Source of the DNA: Schizophyllum amplum
Lineage: Eukaryota > Basidiomycota > Agaricomycetes > Agaricales > Schizophyllaceae
Assembly: GCA_007026445.1 (NCBI GenBank)
Contig: VDMD01000119.1
Coordinates: forward strand, 1-64,000
Direction of reading: 5' to 3'
Length of the DNA stretch: 64,000 bases
The notes under the pieces were generated by a model that was given only the letters and a program-made list of their open reading frames with translations, was not told the DNA's origin and searched no databases. The number at the start of each line of letters is the position of its first letter. The first letter of the stretch is position 1. The position numbers were made by a program, and so were the translations under genes. Shown here piece after piece: positions 1 to 10,272 of the stretch.

Positions 1-2570
1 ATTGTGTACGAGTCGTGCCTGTCTCGCCTTCACGGAACCTTGTCCGTTCACGAAGCCTTCCGTTCCCCGCCCTGCTCCCTTTGACTTGCGCTTCGCGGCA
101 ACTCTCCCTTCGACCCCTCCCGTTTGAGTATCGTTCCCGTCACGAGGCCCTAAATTAAGCGGCGCCTTCCCCCTTCGCCGCCCACCCTCTCGTCTCTTGT
201 AAAGCTTTCGAAGGTTGGGGTGAGAGGGAATGCGGGGGAATACAAGATGGATGAGAGGACAGGAGAGGCGGCGAGGGCGATGGGGCGAAAGCGAAGGTGG
301 AGGCGAAGGCAAGAGGACGGAGGCGGGATGTTGACGCGCGAGCGCGAGTGTAGGTGGATGGACGGCGGTGGACGGCGACGTATGCGGGAAGGCAGGTATG
401 CGGCGCGTCGCACGCCTCGACGTTGATCACCGGACGGCCAGGGCGCGGGCGGCGACCGTCAGCGAAGCCGCCAGCGTAGAGTGTGAGTCATACCATGAGA
501 GTCAGAGTGGTGATCGGCAACGGTTCGACTTGGGAGAACAATGAGCGCACGAGACAGTCGAGACTGGGTCCAAGCGGGTAGACACGTGCAAGCGTCATGG
601 CGGCCAGCACTCAGACTGCTCCGGTCACTGTCAGTCTTCCCCTGTTGTCACCTCCCATCGTCGTCTCGTCACCGTCGTCGCCGTCGCCGCTCGCCCCATC
701 CTCCTCATTGACATCGTTGAGCTCACCGTCGAGCTCATTGCCACCATCGCCCCCTCCGACATGGAAAACCCCTTTGCCCCGTCGATCATGCACATACCAC
801 CCGAGCTGCTCGGCGAGATCTTTCTCTTCTTCCAGGCTGTTATGGAGGTCGACGGCGCCAATCCGCTGGTCGCCATTACCCCGCTGACCGCCGTATGCCG
901 GCGCTGGAGAGAGACGGCGCTCGCCGAGCAAGCGTTGTGGGCCGCAGCAGTCCTCGGCGCCCCCGACCGCCGCGAGCGCGCCGACGCCCTCGCTCACCTC
1001 GCCGTCTCCCGGTCCGGCCAGCGGCCTCTCCGCGTGCATCTCTCCGGCTCCCGGCTCTCCTATCCGCCCCCCGTCACACCACGGTCAGCGCCCGCACCCG
1101 CCTGGGATGCGTTGCTCGCCGCCCGCCCGCGCTGGGCAGAACTCTGCGCCCCACCCCATCTCCTCGATCTCATCCTCGCCCCGCCCTCCGCCGCCGCGCT
1201 CCCCGCCCTCGTCCGCCTCACCCTCGTCGACCCGCACAAGGCGTTCCTCTTCCCCGCCACCCTCGACGCCCTCCTCCACGCCGCCCCCCGCCTGCGCGCC
1301 GTCACCCTCAAGGGCGTCGCCAACACGCTGCATGCCCCCCTCCCCTGGGCCCAGCTCACGGAGTTTACGGGCGACTATCTGGCGTACGATGGCCTCTTCC
1401 GCCTCCTCAACCTCTGCCCCGCGCTCGAGCGGCTTTCCGTCATGGCCCACAAGGCCCCCATGCACGGCCCGCGGTGCACGCACACAAGTCTGCGCGCACT
1501 CGATCTCGCCGCGGCGGACGTCGCGCAGCTCGCTGCCGTGCTTGCCCGCCTCGACCTCCCCGCCCTGCGCACGCTAGCCCTGCGGCCCGTCGACACAGGG
1601 GCGCCGACGTGCATCCCGGACCCCGCGCAGCGCCGCGTGCGTGCGTTCTTCGAACGTCACGGTCCTGGTCTGCGCTCCCTCGCCCTCGCTGGCGTCGGCC
1701 TGTACCTGCACGTCCTGACCGCCGTCCTCCGTGCGCTCCCCGAGCTGCGCGCGCTTGCATTAGACGAGGTGCACGGCTGGACGGCGGCGGATGCGCGCGG
1801 GTTGCTGGCGCGGCCGGAGTTGCTGCCCAAGTTGGAGAATCTGACGTACACGTTTGCGTTGCAAAACAGTCTTGCGCGGTTTGTGGCGGATGTGGTGGAT
1901 ATCGTGAATGTGAGGTGGGCGAGGCCGCCACCGCCGCGCTGGGCTCAGCAGCCGCCGAGTAGGGAGGCGCAGCAACAACCGAGTAGGGAGACTCAGCAAC
2001 AACCGAGTAGGGAGGCACAGCAACAACCGAGCAGGGATGCTCTGGTCTACACCACCCCCGCGCCGAGGCCGCTCATGACAGGCTCGGCGCTGCCTGCCTC
2101 ACCATCGACGCCTCCCCCGCCATCGCCTTCGCCTTCTGTGTCATCTGCCGGCTCGCCTACGTCGCCACCGGTAGCCTCGTCTTCATTGGTGACCTCTTCT
2201 TCATCCTCCTTGCCACCACCGCCTTCATCACCTACGACGCCACCGCCTTCATCACCTACGACGCCTGCACCTGCGAGTGGCGTGTTCATCGCGGGCCGCG
2301 CGTTCACAGTGCCGGTCACGCAGCCGAGCACACCGATGCCGGTGACGCAGCCGAGCACGCCGATGCCCTCGCGCAACTCGCTGGGGCCGACGAGCAGTGT
2401 GTTGATAGCGGCTGCTGCAGCTAGCACGTCGACGGCGAGGGATGACTCGTCGACGGCAGGAGGCGAATCCGACGACGATGCTGATACCTCTGCGCATGGC
2501 ATGGACCTGCCCACGCGGGCCCCAAGCACGTCTTCGCGTGGCGCGAACGTGCCCCCGCCACGGACGCTGA
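1..2570. repeat. Segmental duplication, copy A (direct)
   Basis: This stretch repeats almost base for base at about 11290-13857. It may begin upstream of the window, because homology starts at position 1. Most differences seen by eye are single-base length changes inside C or G runs (for example near 69, 110 and 235). Homology ends near 2553-2570, inside the 3' part of the F-box reading frame, after which the copies are unrelated. Positions 1-760 hold no convincing gene: only the 5' flank of the F-box gene and GC-rich out-of-frame ORFs. Confidence 0.95.
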
Positions 2571-2626
2571 CCTTTTCAACTTTGTTGGCTGGGATCCACT
2601 GCTCACGTGATGTCATAGCGCGGTGA
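761..2626 (+). CDS. F-box protein (copy A), 621 aa
   Basis: F-box proteins recruit substrates to SCF ubiquitin ligases through Skp1. The N-terminus has the expected pattern: IPPELLGEIFLFF at about residues 13-25, then VCRRWRETAL at about 45-54. Residues 100-390 are Leu-rich with irregular repeats that could be a degenerate LRR region. From about residue 390 the chain is low complexity: short R-E-(A/T)-QQQPS repeats, then Pro/Ser/Thr-rich sequence. The frame is open from ATG 761 to TGA 2626. The frame is also open upstream of 761 without a clear better ATG, so the 5' end is uncertain. The last 20 or so residues are not shared with copy B: the duplication breakpoint falls here, so this copy probably has a replaced C-terminus. 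Basidiomycetes carry large F-box families; the target is unknown. Confidence 0.75.
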   Translation: MENPFAPSIMHIPPELLGEIFLFFQAVMEVDGANPLVAITPLTAVCRRWRETALAEQALWAAAVLGAPDRRERADALAHLAVSRSGQRPLRVHLSGSRLSYPPPVTPRSAPAPAWDALLAARPRWAELCAPPHLLDLILAPPSAAALPALVRLTLVDPHKAFLFPATLDALLHAAPRLRAVTLKGVANTLHAPLPWAQLTEFTGDYLAYDGLFRLLNLCPALERLSVMAHKAPMHGPRCTHTSLRALDLAAADVAQLAAVLARLDLPALRTLALRPVDTGAPTCIPDPAQRRVRAFFERHGPGLRSLALAGVGLYLHVLTAVLRALPELRALALDEVHGWTAADARGLLARPELLPKLENLTYTFALQNSLARFVADVVDIVNVRWARPPPPRWAQQPPSREAQQQPSRETQQQPSREAQQQPSRDALVYTTPAPRPLMTGSALPASPSTPPPPSPSPSVSSAGSPTSPPVASSSLVTSSSSSLPPPPSSPTTPPPSSPTTPAPASGVFIAGRAFTVPVTQPSTPMPVTQPSTPMPSRNSLGPTSSVLIAAAAASTSTARDDSSTAGGESDDDADTSAHGMDLPTRAPSTSSRGANVPPPRTLTFSTLLAGIHCSRDVIAR

Positions 2627-3789
2627 AGCGGCATGAATTTTGATAGGTGTCTAGCGCCCATCCCTCCTTTTGTGGGCCCCCGAACATGGGTTCCCCCTAC
2701 AGGGGCCCATGTCCGGGGGCGTGCCACGACAAATACAGGTAGGTATGGGACGAGTGTAGGTACGGACTTACCCTCCCCGGCACACAAGCAGCATGACCCC
2801 CTCCCGCAGAATTCCAACCAGCATACCCCCGACCGGCATGATCTCCCCCAACATAGGTCCAGTGTGACGGCGAGCAGGACGGCGGCACGACTGACGGCAG
2901 CGGGCACGACCAGCGACAAGGCGAGGGGGGAGGGATGGTGGAGGGAAGGACGAGATGGGAGGGGTTTTTATACTCCCTCTTGCCAAGCCCCGCGGCTCCT
3001 CGTACTCGGTCGCGACGAGTCCGGGATTGCGGATAGCGCGAGCTTGTGCGATGCGCGGCCGAGTGCCGCTGAGGGTAGGTCGCTCCTCCTTGCTGCACTG
3101 ACCTTGTTTCTTCAGCTCTCGACGGCGGGGAAGCGGGGGCGCACTTGGACGGCGGGGGGCAGTCGTGTTGTGAGGAGGGGAGGGTTGTCTCTGCGATTTC
3201 TTGGGACCCAGGAACGCGGTGTCGCGTAGGTTAGTCGTAGGTAACCGAATACAACCGTCTTTGTGCCTTTCATGTCCGAGGACTGCGAAGGACGCGCCGT
3301 CTGTCCTCACCTGGTTCCTTCAGCTAACGACTTCGGGAAAGCGCGCACGCACTCGGACGACGAGTGCCAGTCGCTCTGTGTGAGAGGGGGGCCCCTTCTG
3401 TGCGAGAGGGAGGTCGTCCCGCAGGTTGAATCGCTTGTGCCGAATACGACGCCGCCTGTGCCTTTCATGCCCGAGTCCCCGCACCCTCTCAACGCCGCGC
3501 CAAGCCTTCCACAGTCACGCAAGTTCAACAAGTTCATCCTCATTTTGTTCGTTCGAGCCATAGTATTCTCTCATTGGATTTATTCAAGTCCTTCGAGTCA
3601 TTGTAAAGCCTTCAAATCATTTCATTCCTCGACTACAGTGCTACCGTGCTCTAGAAGAGAGAAGTGATATAAAGTCCTCGACCGTCCACGACGCCCCCGC
3701 ATAGAGTCCCGTATGTCTATCTCACTGTCGCCAAGGTCGCGAAAGGCGTTCAACACGTCGAGGGTGTCCCTGGAGTCGAGCCCAGGGTC
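2627..3789. other. Non-coding repeat-bearing stretch
   Basis: No recognisable protein. About 3100-3306 and 3308-3500 are two diverged tandem copies of a roughly 208-bp unit on the plus strand. Each begins with an acceptor-like sequence ending TTCAG and later contains a shared block around GTGCCTTTCATG. The plus-strand ORFs here are short and without similarity to anything I recognise. Confidence 0.5.
2676..2720. repeat. Near-perfect short inverted repeat (hairpin)
   Basis: A left arm at 2676-2696 and a right arm at 2702-2720 are inverted copies with about two mismatches and two unpaired bases, separated by 5 nt. It lies about 100 bp beyond the breakpoint of duplication copy A. It could be the remnant of a small palindromic element; nothing else supports a function. 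Confidence 0.7.
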
Positions 3790-3939
3790 GTGAACATGTC
3801 CCCGAGAGTGGCGAGGATCCCGACGACGCAGGGCGACGTAGTCAGCAGCGCAAAATCACGATCTAATCAAGGAACGTCAGCAAAATACAAAATAAAGACA
3901 CACTGTACTCACAAGATGGGTATACGCGTCACAAGGCCT

Positions 3940-4659
3940 GCTCGCCGGAAGGCGATACGTTGCTTCGTCGCTTGGCGGGTGCCCGGGGGCGGAGATGGAG
4001 GGTGTAGTGCGTGTTGGAGGCGTTCCCAAGCGCGGATCGCTTACGACGAAGGCGAGAGATCTACAAGGCTCGTCAGCTCGAGCTTTACTAACGACTGAAC
4101 ACTCACCAAGAGTCGCTCGGCGGACGGCGATCTATATACTCATCGCCTAAGCCGTCGCAGCAAGAGAAGGGCGTCGCGGAAACGGTAGGTGCGTCGTGAT
4201 AACGTCGGCGCGTCCTAAAGGCGAGGGCACGTCGCTCGCCGGACGGCGATTCACATACTCATCGACTAAGCGAGTGAGTACTGAGGGCGAGGAGGGTATA
4301 TTGATACGAAGTTAGCAACATACAGAACATGGACAGATTTGACTCACCTTGCTCGCCGGAAGGCGATACATATACTCATCGCTTGAACGCCTTGATGAGG
4401 AGACGGCGATATAAAACGCCCGACGATAGCGAGCGCGACGCGCAGGTGGAAGAAGTCCGTCTTGAGGGCGTCTTGGGGGGAACATGTAGGCGACATTGAG
4501 GACGTCTCGAAGCGCGCTGGAACAGCGTGGGGCGCCGATCACGTTGCTCGCGGGACGCAAATACATATACTCATCACCTAGAGAGCAGTCAGCAACGTCT
4601 TATACAGCCAGGTCAGTCACGCACCTCGCTCGCCGGACGGCGATACATATACTTATCGC
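3940..4659 (-). repeat. Dispersed 33-nt in-frame repeat, family 2 (6 copies)
   Basis: Six copies of a 33-nt unit can each be read on the minus strand as an 11-residue peptide near DEYMYRRPASE. Variants are DKYMYRRPASE (4625-4659), DEYMYLRPASN and DEYMYRLPASK (both in 4348-4577), DEYVNRRPASD (4231-4265), DEYIDRRPPSD (4107-4146) and DEATYRLPASR (near 3940-3975). No indels occur among the six. Three copies (4625-4659, 4231-4265, 4107-4146) are almost the whole of a 35- or 40-nt exon-like block preceded by an 82-84 nt intron. The nucleotide unit also contains two short inverted repeats, so selection on RNA or DNA shape is an alternative to coding. Confidence 0.8.
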
Positions 4660-4743
4660 CTGCAAGCCCCACGACAGCATCGGTCCGCGACACTGGGGTT
4701 AGATTGAGCAATATAACTGACATAATCGATAGCAATCACTCAC

Positions 4744-5495
4744 ATCAGAACGCTAGTTGAAAGGCGGCGCTACGCGCCGCCCCCCGCGCGGTCGCCCCCT
4801 CGTGTCGCGGCACAGCAACCTCCCGCGCCATCGCTGAGACCCCTCCACCCGAGTCCTAACCATAACGTCAGTAAAAGATGAGGGCCGCGATAGAAGAGAC
4901 ACTCACGAGGAGAATGGCGGCGCTGCGCGCCGCCCCCAAAGCGCGGCCTCCGGCCGCGCGCGCGTCTCCCTCGCCCCGCGTGTGGCGGCGTCGCGACTTC
5001 CTGCATCGTCGCCGAGGCCTGTCCCCCCTGAAGAGACGTCAATGAAAGATCGGGGCCACGAACGAAAGGAAACTCACCAGAGAAAATAGCGGTGCTGCGC
5101 GCCGCCCGGGTGCGCGCGTCTCCCTCAATCTCCTGCCCCGTCGCTAGCATTGTCCACCCGAATCCTAGACAAGACATTAATGAAAAGCTTTGCCGCCATC
5201 GGAGGGACACTCACCGGGGAGAGTGGCGGCGCTGCGCGCCGCCCCTATGCGCGGCCTCCGGCCGCGCGCGCGTCTCCTTCGCCTCGCCAGGGGCGCAATG
5301 GCGGCAGCGAGACCACACCACCCGAGTCCTAGGCATAACGTCAGTGAGAAATCGAGGCCGATTCGAAGGGATACTCACCGAAAGAATGGCGCCGCTGCGC
5401 GCCGCCCCCATGCGCGGCCTCCGGCCGCGCAGTCGTCTCCCTCATCCCACAGAGTCGCGATGTCTCGCCCAGTCGCCCGCACCCGCCACCGAATC
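4744..5495 (-). repeat. Tandem exon-intron repeat, family 1 (5 units, about 137-165 bp)
   Basis: Five units each comprise an exon-like block of 87-121 nt beginning GAYTCGG (or diverged) plus a 50-51 nt intron: blocks 5379-5495, 5215-5328, 5078-5164, 4907-5027 and 4744-4855. Four blocks carry GGCGGCGCGCAGCGCCGCC or a close variant; the 5078-5164 block has a weaker version. Three blocks (5379, 5215 and 4907) also carry GCGCGGCCGGAGGCCGCGC. Both are 8-bp perfect stems with a 3-nt loop. A diverged copy of the second stem lies in block 5664-5944 near 5720. Introns are duplicated together with exons, so the unit amplified as genomic DNA. Confidence 0.85.
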
Positions 5496-5993
5496 CTGGC
5501 CAAAAACGTCAATGAAAAGTCAGCGCCGCGAACAATGAAAGACTCACCAAAATGCGCCCCATGATCTCCTCTGTGCCACAATGTCTATGCCAATCAGCAG
5601 GCGAGCGAGACTTCTGTGTCCGGCGTCATTACGAGAACAAAACAAAGGCACAGTGAAACTCACCAAAGGGCAACACCAAGGGTAGCAAACACGGCGTCCA
5701 CATCAACGACAAGACTCGCAGTGATGGCGGCGCTCGGCGCCTTCCGTCCCACAGTCGTCCTCGCGCAACGCCGGCGACGCCACAGAGGTAGTCAGCGCGT
5801 CGACGGCGTCCTCGACAAGATGGCAACGACAAGCACGACTGCGACGAGGTCAGCGGGGTACAGACGCGTGTGTGGGGACATACGATGAGCTCGACCATCA
5901 CGGCGACGCGACACGTCGCTACCGACTACGGTCTTGAGCACAGGCTGACAAAGTATCAGTCGACGTGAAGGGAACGTGTCAGAATCTACTCAC

Positions 5994-8900
5994 CTGTGAG
6001 CCTACGAGGTTGTCATCGTGGTCGATGGCGACGGGACGACGAGATATACGGCGGGCGCGTCGGGGAGGAAGGGGGCATGATGGTTGAAAGAGACCAAAGT
6101 ACGTTTCGGGATGGTATATATACGAACAGCGTCGGAGCTAGAGGGAGCCGAATAAGATACTTACCCTTGTACGTGGCAGATCTACCGCGCCCGATCGTCA
6201 ACAAGGGTGTTGAGGTTATCAGCTATTCGGCCGCGGACTACCGCGCCATAGTTGGCGGAGAGGTTCAAATATTTCTTTGGCCATTTCCGTATTGCGCGCC
6301 GCCATAGATGGCGTGGAACGACCATACGCAAAGTCGCGCGAACGCTCGTGATGGTCGGGAGCAAGGAGAACAATGGATGTGGCAGTCGGTCCGGGCACCG
6401 AAGTTCAACTTGATGGCGACCTTCCGCCCTCCCTCATGCTCACCGCACACTCTCCTCACCCTCAAAAAATACTATTCGGCTCCTCGCAGTACTCTGACAC
6501 TTCATAAAATTTAGAGCGCGGCCGCAGCTCTGGATCCGCTGAACTTTGCATAACATCGCTGGCGGGGCGCAACTAGCGCGAGCAAAAGTTCTCACCCTCT
6601 GCGGTGTGTACACACGCTTTCCGACCTCCTGAGCAGTTCTCCGGGAGTTTGACGCACGGAAGATGCGTACCTACTCGGAAGCGATGCGCGGACGGGCGCT
6701 ATCAGCCCACGTCTCGATGCGAAAGCCCAGGACATAGTATTCAAGTGAAATCACCAAGTCCTGCGGCAGTACGAGCTGGACCTTGTGCTATCCCCGTCCT
6801 GAAGTATGAATATTTGAGAGCTCTGCTCGTCACGGCCTACATGCGACAAGAGCACGAGAACGAGCATTCCGCCACGGACTCTCTCGCGCAACTTACGCGC
6901 CACACCCTTCCCCGCCTTCCCGCTCGCCTGTCACCTCGAATCTTCCGTCTCCGTGCCTCCTTCAAGCGCGCGCGCAGTCTGACGTACATTCTCGCACTAC
7001 GTCCCACATCATTCCGCGCCACCATCAGTCGACGGCGGCGCAGCCGTGCGGCTGAAATCTGCTCACAAAGGTAAGGTCAACATGCACACTCACACTCGCG
7101 TTTCCAACCTCCTGACTCTACCGTTCTTCCGAATCTTCCTCGTACGTTCCTTCCGTCATCTCTTCATCTCGCGAACCGAGTACGCTGACGTCGCTGATAG
7201 ATCGCACGCAAGAGGTCGTGTGGTGAAGTTAACGCTCGCCTCTCCGCCGTTTAACATCGAACTTTGATGATTGCACTCACTCGTACCCCGCCAGCCTGCG
7301 CGCAAACCACGAGCAACATCAAAGTATTGTCAAAGTGGTGGCGGAAGACGCGCCGCTGCTGCATACACGGCATGCGAAAGCACGAGTCGCTCCCGGCGCT
7401 GTGCGCGCCACCGCGGCTGGTTCAACAAGGCCTACCTAATTCAGCCAGATGACGTCCTCAGCGCGTAGATCAGGGCCCGGCGGCAAGGTAACCTAGATAG
7501 CCTCGCTGTACGTTGCCGATCAGGACGGTCGTCGGACATGAAGCGGTGTTCGGGTGAGCTTGACGAGGGCGCGCGCCACTTGAGGACTTGCTCGCCAATT
7601 TCGAGGCTGGTAAAGTCGTTCGAGCAGCGGAAGCACTCAAACAAGCAGGGAATCAACGGAAAGTGGGCCCTCTGCAAGATAGAAATGAAGACCTCGACGC
7701 AGATATCGTTCCGTGGGCGATGATGGCGGTCGGGGACAACATGTTTGATGATCGTCGCAGTCGGTCCGGTACGCCGAAGTTCAACTTGTCCCCATCATCC
7801 ATGTCCTCCTCACCCATCGCGCGCCTCCGCCGCCTCGGACAAAACGCTTTTCGGCTCCCCTCATTCTCCGATACATATCTACCGCTCTAGAACGCCGCCA
7901 CCATCCTGGATGCTTTGCAACTCGTAGAACATTCCCGCCGCACGCCAAAAACGGGTCTCTACCCTCCGGAGCGCGACCGCGTCCTCGCCAAGTGCCGCGA
8001 TGGGCCGTGCGAGTATCTCGTCAACGTCATCTCGCTTCAGAACTCGCGTACGTAACGCCGATGGGCGAGATCAAGCTTTTGTCTTATCGTTCTGGAAGGT
8101 CGAGGATGTTTGTATGCGGAACTCGACGTCTTCAAGGTCATAAGTTGACATCCCTTCCTAAAATATTCCCCACTCAAAATCGACTGTACAGGATGAACTG
8201 AGCGAGGATCACTATGCGCCACGTTCCTCCGCAGCTTGCATCGAGTGCTATGGCGCGCGGAAGGGCGATTTTATTATGTGGCGTCGTTTTCGTCTCGCCC
8301 GTAACACGCTTGCTTTCTTCTCTTCGCCGGTGAAACATACCAGGCTATGTCACGTGAGTATATACGACACTCTCTGTGAATTCTGGAGCGCCCCCAACGC
8401 CTGCAAGCCTCGCTATGCACCACCCTTTCCTCCTCATTCCCTACCTCATACCTCCTGCAGTGATCCTGTTGCGCTCACTCCTGAAACACTGATGACTCAT
8501 TCAGGAGGTTCGAATATTCTGGCGATCCGTCGCCGACCGCCGACCGCCGACGGCCGCACGCCCATGCCATCGCGCATACAAGCTGTCGAGCCCCGAATCT
8601 TCCACCTTCCTCTCGTCCATTTCCGCGCTCGCCGGCCCCTCGGATAGTCTAGCGCTAGCCTACTCGGGTCCCCGTATCGCCGACACGAAGCGACAGGCTC
8701 CGCGCTGCCCTCGCATCCTCAACATGTTCGTTTTCATTTACCTGCTCATTCACAGCGACTTACAGAGCGCAGGAAACACTTATTCTGCATGCACACGGCG
8801 GAGATGTGTGTCCCCGAAGTCTCCGAGAAGGCTGTACCTAACTCGCGGAGCGCGAGCGCGGCGAGGGAGGATGCGCCTCCAGCGCGTTCGACCGTGGCGC

Positions 8901-9269
8901 CGCCTTGTTTAACAACAACGGTTTCCCGATGGGGAAGAGCCTTACGTTGTTGACTTCAACGTTCAGCTCGACTTTCCCGTGTCCTTTCCGCAGGACTCTT
9001 TGCTGCGGGATGCGTCAAATATGCTTCGAGGTGCGTGTTTGAACTCTTTTGCGAAGCTTTGCTGAACGCGTCGCTCGCCCTAGTAGGACATCGCAAAACG
9101 ACTCGAACACGATAGGGTGCCGTGCTCGGCCTGCCAGGTCGCCAGCCCTTCCCCGCGGACTCGCGGTACGATATGCACGCGCTCGACGGACCAGAGCTGC
9201 AGCCGCGCGCTCAATGTTCGAAAACCAACCCCCTGAACGCAGCCGCGCCACCGAATCTTCCGCCCTTTC
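5994..9269. other. Repeat-rich DNA with no recognisable gene
   Basis: Only short ORFs of no recognisable family. A block at about 6345-6540 resembles 7725-7910: both contain a shared core around CAGTCGGTCCGG followed by AAGTTCAACTT. This suggests diverged units of roughly 1.38 kb. Splice-like signals occur on both strands, for example a minus-strand GTAAGT donor near 6158 and a plus-strand GTAAGG donor near 7072, but no consistent exon chain could be built. It may be decayed copies of the flanking spliced repeats. Confidence 0.45.
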
Positions 9270-9870
9270 GTAAGTCGATCTCGACCCCCGATTTGCGGTG
9301 CGCGCTGTTCGGTAGCCGGTGACTAGATGGGCCACTGACGTGTGCGTTTCAAGGAGGTTGGAAAGGTTGTTCGCGTGGGGTATAAGGGTCGGGGGGATGG
9401 GGTGGTTGAGAGCCAGCGCTCCTGCGTTTTCCCCCTCGTCGACTTCCTCCCGCCGCCCTTCTCTCGCGGCCATTCTCTCGCCGCCGTTGTCCTGTTCTCC
9501 GCCGCCGCCGCCGCCTCGACTTCGACTCTCACTCGGACTTTTGCACACCGTTCTGGACATCGTCGAGCCCGACGCGGACCTCCGCTGGATGACTAGGACG
9601 TCTTCGTCGTCGACTTGGACGTCGAGCTCGCCGTGGCACCGTGAGTCTAACTGCTACCTTGCTCGTCTGATAGTTGCTGATATCTATATTGCAGGGGTTG
9701 TCAAGTTCGCTCATGCGCCGCGCCGGAGAGTCCTCCACGACATCGCGCTCCTCGCCCGGTTCGTTGGAGTATTCTTGCTGGGATCCAACACGGTGCGTCG
9801 CGGGTCTTTTTATCCTTATTCTTCGTGTTCCTGATTGTTTATTTCAGCCTTGTCTAGGGCCCTGCCGTTG

Positions 9871-10050
9871 TTGAAAGCGTGCCCGTCGTCGTAGAAGGCG
9901 CGTCCCGCCGTTGACGAAGGCGTTCTACTCGCTGTTGACGAAGGCGCGCCCCGTCGTTGACGAAGGCGTTTCCCGCCGCAGTTAATGGCGTGCCCCGCCG
10001 CAGTTAAAGGCGTGCCCCGCCGTTCTTGAAGGCGCGCCCCGTCGTTGCTG
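9871..10050 (+). repeat. Minisatellite, about 8 units of 22-27 bp
   Basis: Imperfect units resemble GAAGGCGCGCCCCGCCGTTG followed by AC or a similar pair. Unit length varies by a few bases. It lies just after the acceptor at 9847. Confidence 0.85.
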
Positions 10051-10189
10051 AGCGTGTCATCTTCGCCCCTCCCACTCGTCCACCCTGCCTAGTGTCCATG
10101 CATTGGGGTCCCTCGGTGTCACGACCGCACATCGATTTCGCCGCACATCAACTTTGCAAACACCCACCTGTCCTTATTCGTCAAGGCTT

Positions 10190-10272
10190 TCGGTGAGGCG
10201 TTAAGCTGCGCTCGTCGTGAGGCGCCACGCTGCGCTTTCGGTGAGGCGTCATGTCGCGCTTATCGTGATCGT
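10190..10272 (+). repeat. Short tandem repeat, 3 units of about 26 bp
   Basis: Three imperfect units of the form GTGAGGCGTYAYGYTGCGCT precede the duplicated intron pair at 10306-10543. Confidence 0.7.

Larger units (their letters stand above)
3800..5993 (-). ncRNA. Putative multi-exon spliced transcript built of repeated exon-intron units
   Basis: On the minus strand consecutive blocks are bounded by good fungal splice sites. Exon-like blocks in transcript order are 5664-5944, 5548-5613, 5379-5495, 5215-5328, 5078-5164, 4907-5027, 4744-4855, 4625-4659, 4348-4577, 4231-4265, 4107-4146, 3913-4060 and up to 3862. The introns between them measure 50, 52, 50, 50, 50, 51, 84, 47, 82, 84, 46 and 50 nt. 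Donors are mostly GTGAGT, with one GTGCGT and one GTGCCC; a CTGAC/CTAAC/TTGAC-like branch site and a YAG acceptor are usual. A further donor at 5988-5993 implies an upstream exon. No single reading frame runs through: block lengths of 121, 112, 35, 230, 35, 40 and 148 shift phase and create stops. That suggests a structured non-coding RNA or a decayed repeat-protein gene. No homologue is recognised. The splicing pattern is visible; the transcript itself is inferred. Confidence 0.55.

Noticed and set aside
150..430. Arg- or Pro-rich ORFs on both strands of the F-box flank
   Set aside because: Overlapping frames in GC-rich repetitive sequence with no splice logic or motif.
4312..4566. Stand-alone 84-codon minus-strand protein
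   Set aside because: It covers one 230-nt exon-like block plus part of an intron; the stop lies inside the intron. It is described as part of the repeat array.
3800..5993. Kex2-processed RiPP precursor as a firm call
   Set aside because: No signal peptide was found upstream and the frame is lost at several exon junctions; kept only as a hypothesis.
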